DNA of 64,000 nucleotides from JBQTII01 sp052388275 (GTDB lineage Bacteria > Actinomycetota > Actinomycetes > Sporichthyales > Sporichthyaceae), in NCBI GenBank assembly GCA_052388275.1, contig JBQTII010000021.1, positions 1 through 64,000 of the forward strand, given 5' to 3'. A program made the position numbers and the translations under genes. The number at the start of each line of letters is the position of its first letter. Position 1 is the stretch's first letter. Positions 59,514-64,000 of this stretch are shown piece by piece. The notes under the pieces are model-generated. The model was given only the letters and a program-made list of their open reading frames with translations, did not search any database and had not been told where the DNA came from.

Positions 59514-60101
59514 TCAGGGCTTGTGGCCGCGCTGGATACGTGGCTTCGGGGTGCGCAACGACCGCCAGGTCATCGAGCGCAGCAGTGCGTAGGGGACCGC
59601 CCCGCGGCGGCGTTCGGTGGGGAAGCGCCGGCGAATCTCCCGTCGCATCTTCACGGTGAAGAACATGGAGTCGAAGGCGATGACGACCACCATCACCGAC
59701 CAGATGTAGCTACCGGCGTTTCCGGCACCGGCGACCAGCAAGACCAAAATGGCCAATGCGCCGGGCAGGAAGAACTCCGCGGCGGACAGGCGCGAATCGA
59801 CGAAGTCGCGCACGTAGCGACGCACCGGCCCTTGGTCTCGGTTCGGCAGGTAGCGCTCGTCGCCGTTGACCATCGCCTCGCGCATGCTCTTGCGCTCGGC
59901 CACCCGCCGGGCCCGGGTGGCCTTGGCCGCGGCGCGGGTGTCCCGTGGGGGCCTGATCCGGTCCTTGCGCTCCTGCTCAGCCTGGCTGCGCTTGGGCGTG
60001 GGCCGGCCCTTGGGAGCCTGCGACGTTGACTCCTTGGTCATCGAAACCGGGGCCGATTCCGGCGCCGTCGCGGCCGAGCTCTTCGCACGTCGAGTGAACA
60101 C
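59514..60101 (-). CDS. DUF3043 family membrane protein
   Basis: This 195-residue protein has a highly charged N-terminal half (KGRPTPKRSQAEQERKDRI, AAKATRARRVAERKSM) and two membrane segments (FFLPGALAILVLLVAGAG, YIWSVMVVVIAFDSMFF), followed by a basic tail. DUF3043 is conserved across actinobacteria near pspA/cobU genes; function is unknown. GTG 60101 is supported by TAAGCT 7 nt upstream. Confidence 0.92.
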   Translation of the reverse strand: MFTRRAKSSAATAPESAPVSMTKESTSQAPKGRPTPKRSQAEQERKDRIRPPRDTRAAAKATRARRVAERKSMREAMVNGDERYLPNRDQGPVRRYVRDFVDSRLSAAEFFLPGALAILVLLVAGAGNAGSYIWSVMVVVIAFDSMFFTVKMRREIRRRFPTERRRGAVPYALLRSMTWRSLRTPKPRIQRGHKP

Positions 60102-60108
60102 GCGCGCC

Positions 60109-60114
60109 AGCTTA
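60109..60114 (-). promoter_or_regulatory. Candidate -10 box of the DUF3043 gene
   Basis: TAAGCT, 7 nt, GTG 60101. Confidence 0.4.
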
Positions 60115-60236
60115 ACAGCGAAGTGACCGGTGGGCCGAACCCTCCTGGACCCCGCAGTGCTGACGCGTGATACCCCGACTGCATAAGGTGGCGGCACTGT
60201 TCGGGCAGACGACGTCGATGGAGGGGTCGCGGGTTC

Positions 60237-60396
60237 ATGAGCGAGCGCAGCGAGCGAATCATTAAGGACTGTGCACAGTCGCTCATTGGGTGGCCGAGCG
60301 CTGGCGAGGTCACGCCATGAGCGAGCGCAGCGAGCGAATCATTAAGGACTGTGCACAGTCGCTCATCGGGTGGCCGAGCGCTAGCGAGGTCACGCG
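60237..60396 (+). repeat. Tandem 80-bp repeat, each copy a 27-codon coupled ORF, before pspA
   Basis: Two copies (60237-60316, 60317-60396) differ at a few bases only. Each begins ATGAGCGAGCGCAGCGAGCG, contains the perfect palindrome GACTGTGCACAGTC, and ends GGCGAGGTCACGC or GCGAGGTCACGCG. Each encodes 27 residues beginning MSERSERIIKDCAQSLIGWP; copy 1 ends in TGA overlapping the copy 2 ATG (ATGA), and copy 2 ends in TGA overlapping the pspA ATG (ATGA). The GAGGT at each end could serve as Shine-Dalgarno for the next start. Confidence 0.8.
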
Positions 60397-61131
60397 ATGA
60401 GCATGATGCAGCGCATGTCGTTGATCTTCAAAGCCAAGGCCAACAAGGCCCTGGACAAGGCCGAGGACCCGCGGGAGACCCTGGATTACAGTTATACCAA
60501 GCAGCTGGAGATGCTGACCAAGGTCCGCCGGGGCGTGGCCGAGGTGGCGACCTCACGCAAGCGCCTGGAACTGCAGGCGCGCCAGCTCGAGCAGCAGTCC
60601 GTCAAGCTGGAGGAGCAGGGGCGCAAGGCCCTGGCCATCGGCCGGGAGGACCTGGCCCGCGAGGCGCTGACCCGTCGCAGCGGGCTGGCGCAGCAGATCG
60701 CGGACCTGAACGCTCAGCATGCTGACCTGCAGGCGCAGGAGGAGAAGCTGGTGATGGCCTCGCAGCGGCTGCAGGCCAAGGTCGACGCCTTCCGCACCAA
60801 GAAGGAGACGATCAAGGCCACTTACACCGCGGCTGAGGCCCAGACCAAGATCAACGAGGCGTTCTCCGGAATCTCCGAGGAGATGGGCGACGTCGGCATG
60901 GCGATCCAGCGCGCCGAGGACAAGACCGCCACGATGCAGGCCCGCGCCGGCGCGATCGATGAGCTGCTTGCCTCCGGTGCACTTGATGATCCGACCGGCA
61001 GCTCGAAGGACAACCTCACCGCCGAGCTCGACCGGTTGTCCTCGGACTCCGACGTCGAGCTGGAGATGGCTCGCATGAAGGCCGAGCTTGCCGGTGGCGC
61101 GCCCGCGCCCAAGCAGCTCGGCACCAATTAG
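60397..61131 (+). CDS. pspA: PspA/IM30 envelope-stress protein
   Basis: This 244-residue coiled-coil protein of the PspA/IM30 (ESCRT-III-like) family binds stressed inner membranes. The N-terminal amphipathic start (MSMMQRMSLIFKAKANK) and the long coiled coil (SLIFKAKANKALDKAEDP to about residue 220) are typical. The ATG overlaps the upstream repeat ORF stop (ATGA), so translation may depend on it. pspAA, htpX and pspAB follow on the same strand. Confidence 0.94.
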   Translation: MSMMQRMSLIFKAKANKALDKAEDPRETLDYSYTKQLEMLTKVRRGVAEVATSRKRLELQARQLEQQSVKLEEQGRKALAIGREDLAREALTRRSGLAQQIADLNAQHADLQAQEEKLVMASQRLQAKVDAFRTKKETIKATYTAAEAQTKINEAFSGISEEMGDVGMAIQRAEDKTATMQARAGAIDELLASGALDDPTGSSKDNLTAELDRLSSDSDVELEMARMKAELAGGAPAPKQLGTN

Positions 61132-61156
61132 CCCGTGCTACCAACAGGAGATACCC

Positions 61157-61435
61157 GTGATCATTCGCATTCTCGGTGAGGGCCAGCTCTCGGTTCCCGA
61201 CGACATCATCGATGAGCTCAACAAGCTCGACGGCGACGTTGAGGCCGCCATCACGCAGGGCGATGAGAACGCGTTCGGTTCCGCGATGGCCGCGCTCCTG
61301 GAGTGCGCGCGCGGGGCCGGCACACCCCTGGACGACGATGACCTCATGCCCTCCGATGCGGTCCTGCCGCCCTCGGACTGCACCCTCGCCGAGGCCCGCG
61401 ACATGATGAAAGAAGACGGCCTCATCCCGGGTTAG
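61157..61435 (+). CDS. PspA-associated protein PspAA
   Basis: This 92-residue protein (MIIRILGEGQLSVPDDIIDEL) matches the PspAA family, which pairs with PspA in actinobacteria and archaea. GTG 61157 has CAGGAG at 6 nt. The C-terminus (PSDCTLAEARDMMKEDGLIPG) is typical. It lies 25 nt after pspA. Confidence 0.9.
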   Translation: MIIRILGEGQLSVPDDIIDELNKLDGDVEAAITQGDENAFGSAMAALLECARGAGTPLDDDDLMPSDAVLPPSDCTLAEARDMMKEDGLIPG

Positions 61436-61479
61436 TTCCGAGCGCTGCATCTGATGCGACGACGGAAGGGGGGTCGGCC

Positions 61480-62397
61480 ATGGCGCACACGCGATACGAG
61501 AACGATCGTGGGCTGAGCGCGCGGATGGGCGTGGTCATGTTCGGCATCGGCCTGCTCTATGTGCTGTTCGCGGTGTTCTTCGTCGCCATCGGGCTCTCAC
61601 CGGTACTGGTGCTCGTCATCGCCGGCGGGATGCTCGTCGGGCAGTGGTATTTCTCCGACCGCCTTGCGCTTCGGGCCATGAACGGGCGCGAGGTCACCCC
61701 GGCGCAGGCGCCGGAACTGCACGCGATGATCGACCGGCTCTGCGCGCTGGCGGATATGCCCAAACCGCGGGTGGCGATCGCGGAGACCGACGTGCCCAAC
61801 GCCTTCGCCACCGGGCGCAGCCCCAGCCGTGCCGTGGTCTGCGTGACGACGGGGATCCTGCGCCGCCTCGAACGCGACGAGCTCGAGGCGGTGCTCGCCC
61901 ACGAGCTCGCCCATGTCGCCCACCGCGACGTCAGCGTGATGACGGTGGCCTCGTTCCTGGGTGTACTGGCCGGGATGATCACCCGTTTCGGGTTGATGGG
62001 CGGGCTGGGCAACCGCCGGGGGAACGACAAGAACGGCGCGCTGGTCTTCTTGCTCGTCCTCGTCGTCAGCGTCGTCGTCTACGTTCTGGCATTTCTGCTC
62101 ACCCGGGCGCTCTCGCGCTACCGCGAGCTCTCCGCCGACCGCGCCGGGGCGATCCTCATCGGCGCGCCCTCGGCGCTGGGTTCGGCCCTGCAGAAGATCA
62201 GCGGGGAGATGGCCCGGGTGCCCACCCGTGACCTGCGCGCTGCCGAGCCGTTCAACGCCTTCTTCTTCGCCCCCGCGATCGCCAAAGGGTTTTCGCTCTC
62301 CAGCCTGATCTCGACCCACCCGCCGCTGGAGCGCCGCCTGGAGCAACTCGCGCAGATTCAGGCCGACATGAACCGTCCCGGCCCGGGGATGGGTTAG
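61480..62397 (+). CDS. htpX: Membrane zinc metalloprotease HtpX
   Basis: HtpX is an M48 membrane protease that removes misfolded membrane proteins. The 305 residues include the N-terminal membrane segments (VVMFGIGLLYVLFAVFFVAI, LSPVLVLVIAGGMLVG), the HExxH motif in LAHELAHVAHRD, a further membrane segment (VFLLVLVVSVVVYVLAFLLT), and a later Glu in RELSADRAG. GAAGGGGGG precedes ATG 61480. Position in the Psp operon fits envelope-stress quality control. Confidence 0.96.
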   Translation: MAHTRYENDRGLSARMGVVMFGIGLLYVLFAVFFVAIGLSPVLVLVIAGGMLVGQWYFSDRLALRAMNGREVTPAQAPELHAMIDRLCALADMPKPRVAIAETDVPNAFATGRSPSRAVVCVTTGILRRLERDELEAVLAHELAHVAHRDVSVMTVASFLGVLAGMITRFGLMGGLGNRRGNDKNGALVFLLVLVVSVVVYVLAFLLTRALSRYRELSADRAGAILIGAPSALGSALQKISGEMARVPTRDLRAAEPFNAFFFAPAIAKGFSLSSLISTHPPLERRLEQLAQIQADMNRPGPGMG

Positions 62398-62400
62398 CGG

Positions 62401-63000
62401 ATGGGTCTGCTCAAGTCCCTCAAGACCGCAATGAGCGGGAAGTCGGCGCCGGCGAGGAACGATCTGGACGCCTTGTTCGGGCTGCCGGCCGCCGGGATCA
62501 CGTTGTTGACCGAACTCGGCTTCACCGCCACCGGCACGGGCGCGGTGTGTTTCAAGGCAGCGGCCGGGCATGCCTTCGCCCAGACGCAGGCCGAGATCAC
62601 CGCCCTGCTCGACGCCGACGGCGGGCCCAAGATCGTGACGTCGACGGACTCCTATGGCTATACCTGGATCCAGTGCGTGGTGGATCCCGGTGAAGGCGCC
62701 GACGGCCCGGACCTCGCGGCGCTCGCCACCGATCTGCATGCGGTGAACTCCACGCTGGAGGCCGCCGGCTTCGGCGCGAGTCTGCTGTGTTCGCTGGTCC
62801 CGTTCACCGGACCCGAGGGCCGCCACCTGGCGCTGGTCTACCTCTACAAGCAGGGCACCTGGTACCCGTTCGCCCCCACCGGTGAACCGCACCGCGACAC
62901 CACCTTCGAGTTCACCGTCCGGGACGCGCTCACCGGTGAGCTGCCGATCGAAGCGGACGTCTCCCGCTGGTTCCCAGTATGGGGCGCCCCCGGCCTCTGA
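62401..63000 (+). CDS. PspA-associated protein PspAB
   Basis: This 199-residue protein matches PspAB, a partner of PspA in actinobacteria (LDALFGLPAAGITLLTELGF, KQGTWYPFAPTGE). ATG 62401 begins 3 nt after the htpX stop, so the two are coupled. It has no membrane segment. It ends the pspA-pspAA-htpX-pspAB operon. Confidence 0.9.
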   Translation: MGLLKSLKTAMSGKSAPARNDLDALFGLPAAGITLLTELGFTATGTGAVCFKAAAGHAFAQTQAEITALLDADGGPKIVTSTDSYGYTWIQCVVDPGEGADGPDLAALATDLHAVNSTLEAAGFGASLLCSLVPFTGPEGRHLALVYLYKQGTWYPFAPTGEPHRDTTFEFTVRDALTGELPIEADVSRWFPVWGAPGL

Positions 63001-63139
63001 CAGCCGTCTGCGGCGCCTGCCGGCGTTCTCGTCGAGGAGCCGACACACAGTGCAGTGTCGGCGCCTCCTCGGCCTTGCAATGCATCCCGGCAGATCACCG
63101 CATACGACCGCCACTCAAGTGCGCCGATAGTGTGCGCAG
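63001..63139. other. Gap between pspAB and the SIS gene
   Basis: No gene is seen. The last part holds TAGTGT (63128-63133), the likely -10 of the next gene; no clear terminator is visible. Confidence 0.5.
63128..63133 (+). promoter_or_regulatory. Candidate -10 box of the SIS gene
   Basis: TAGTGT, 6 nt, GTG 63140, leaderless spacing. Confidence 0.45.
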
Positions 63140-64000
63140 GTGGCCCAGGATTTCTTCGACGACACCCGGCTGGAAGACCCGGACGCGCTCGCCGGCGCTG
63201 ACGAGTTGCTGCGCAACCTCGCCGAGGGTGGAGCGCGGATCCGGCACGAGGTGAACGCCGCGCACGATGCGATGGCGGCCCTGGCCGGGGCGCCGCGTCC
63301 GCGAGCTGTGGTGGCCGCCGGTACCGACGCCCGCCTGCTGAGGGCGGTGCTCGAGCCCTGGTGCCCGGTGCCCTTCGTGGCCTGGCCCGGACCGAGCCTG
63401 CCCGGCTGGGCCGGCGCGCTGGACCTGGTCGTGGTGATCGCCCCCGGCGGGCACAACGTCGAGGCCGCCTCTGCCGCCGCGGAGGCCGTACGGCGAGGGT
63501 GCAGCCTGTTGGTCTCCGCCCCGGCCCAGTCCCCGCTCGCGGAGGCCTCGGCCTCGCGATCCACCGTGCTGTTCCCGACCCAGACCAAGGACGTCCTCGC
63601 GGTCGCCGTTGTCGCACTACAGGCGCTGCACAGCCTCGCCCTGGGCCCGGAGGTCGACGCCGAGGAGGTCGCCGCCTGCCTGGTGCAGGCGGCCCTGGAC
63701 TGCGGTCCGCTGCGCGACCTCTCGCGCAACCCCGCCAAGGAGCTCGCGGTCACCCTGGCCGATTCCGTCCCGCTCATCTGGGGCGGCTCGGTGCTCGCGG
63801 CCCGCGCGGGGCGCCGGTTCGCGGAGGCCATGCGTCAGGCCAGCGGGCGCACCGCCCTCGCCGCCGACGCCGAGCACCTGCTGCCGGTGATCGCGTCGGC
63901 CGCCGCCCAGCGCGACATCTTCGCCGACCCGTTTGACGACGGCCCCCCCGAGCGTCGCCCGTTTCTGATCGTGCTCGACGACGGCAGCGAGGACCCCGCG
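63140..64000 (+). CDS. SIS-domain phosphosugar isomerase (partial)
   Basis: The frame from GTG 63140 stays open to the window edge (287 codons, no stop). The product (VAQDFFDDTRLEDPDALAGA, RPRAVVAAGTDARLLRAVLE, VVVIAPGGHNVEAASAAAEA) has a SIS-type sugar-isomerase fold and resembles the actinobacterial SIS protein often paired with manA, annotated as a mannose-6-phosphate isomerase-like protein. The start is supported by TAGTGT at 6 nt. The 3' end is outside the window. Confidence 0.85.
   Translation, partial: MAQDFFDDTRLEDPDALAGADELLRNLAEGGARIRHEVNAAHDAMAALAGAPRPRAVVAAGTDARLLRAVLEPWCPVPFVAWPGPSLPGWAGALDLVVVIAPGGHNVEAASAAAEAVRRGCSLLVSAPAQSPLAEASASRSTVLFPTQTKDVLAVAVVALQALHSLALGPEVDAEEVAACLVQAALDCGPLRDLSRNPAKELAVTLADSVPLIWGGSVLAARAGRRFAEAMRQASGRTALAADAEHLLPVIASAAAQRDIFADPFDDGPPERRPFLIVLDDGSEDPA

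Overview
The window is high-GC actinobacterial DNA. It has GTG starts throughout, overlapping GTGA/ATGA gene junctions, GlnA1/GlnA2/GlnE together, the PspA-PspAA-HtpX-PspAB set, DUF3043, DUF3052 and DUF4191 proteins, homodimeric AceE and actinobacterial-type RNase P RNA. From memory, the gene order (aceE, DUF3052, ahpE, zinc-ribbon protein, RNase H/phosphatase, panB, glnA2, glnE, glnA1, RDD, lipA/lipB, sucB, pepA, gcvT, cobS/cobT) follows the Rv2241 to Rv2207 block of Mycobacterium tuberculosis and the matching Streptomyces region. It is therefore a conserved core block of an actinomycete chromosome, broken by accessory inserts. Genus cannot be assigned from the sequence alone.

Layout. 1-9.1 kb: a 108-bp perfect palindrome, aceE, DUF3052, a 1-Cys peroxiredoxin, tRNA-Val(UAC), an MBL hydrolase and a Nif3 / zinc-ribbon / RNase H-phosphatase / NUDIX run. 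9.1-17.1 kb: a minus-strand operon of two transglutaminases, a circularly permuted ATP-grasp/alpha-E fusion and a zinc peptidase, a widespread but functionally unresolved peptide-chemistry system. 17.2-22.6 kb: rnpB, then an accessory stretch with an amber-interrupted ORF, an internally deleted homocysteine methyltransferase, a phosphodiester glycosidase and two paralogous membrane proteins. 22.6-32.2 kb: map, a BtuF-like protein, panB, nadE, glnA2 and glnE. 32.2-42.5 kb: accessory genes lying between convergent glnE and glnA1: a lipoprotein, a CAP protein, a hydrolase, a Doc toxin pair, and a regulator/LLM/acyl-CoA-dehydrogenase-like/SnoaL cluster. 42.6-55.3 kb: glnA1, RDD, DUF4191, lipoate synthesis (lipA, lipB), the 2-oxoacid dehydrogenase E2 and E3 genes, pepA and gcvT. 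55.3-59.2 kb: cobS, an atypical cobT, a degenerate kinase and cobU. 59.2-64 kb: DUF3043, the Psp envelope-stress operon, and the start of a SIS-domain isomerase that runs off the window.

Functional links. LipB and LipA supply lipoyl groups for the E2 subunit encoded beside them; E3 (lpd) closes the cycle, AceE is the matching E1 and GcvT uses the same cofactor system. GlnE is expected to adenylylate GlnA1, which keeps the target Tyr, but not GlnA2, which has Trp there. Both glnA genes carry a sequence matching the GlnR half-site gTnAc-n6-GaAAc upstream.

Beyond the genes, the window is rich in non-coding repeats that sit at gene 3' ends: a dispersed inverted repeat in three copies, a 70-bp tandem array, a composite 34/59/23-bp array that duplicates the lipA stop region, and the 108-bp palindrome. 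Most striking is a tandem 80-bp repeat before pspA. Each copy is a 27-codon ORF that ends in an ATGA overlap with the next start. About a dozen genes show TANNNT-N6/7-start spacing, which suggests leaderless transcripts.
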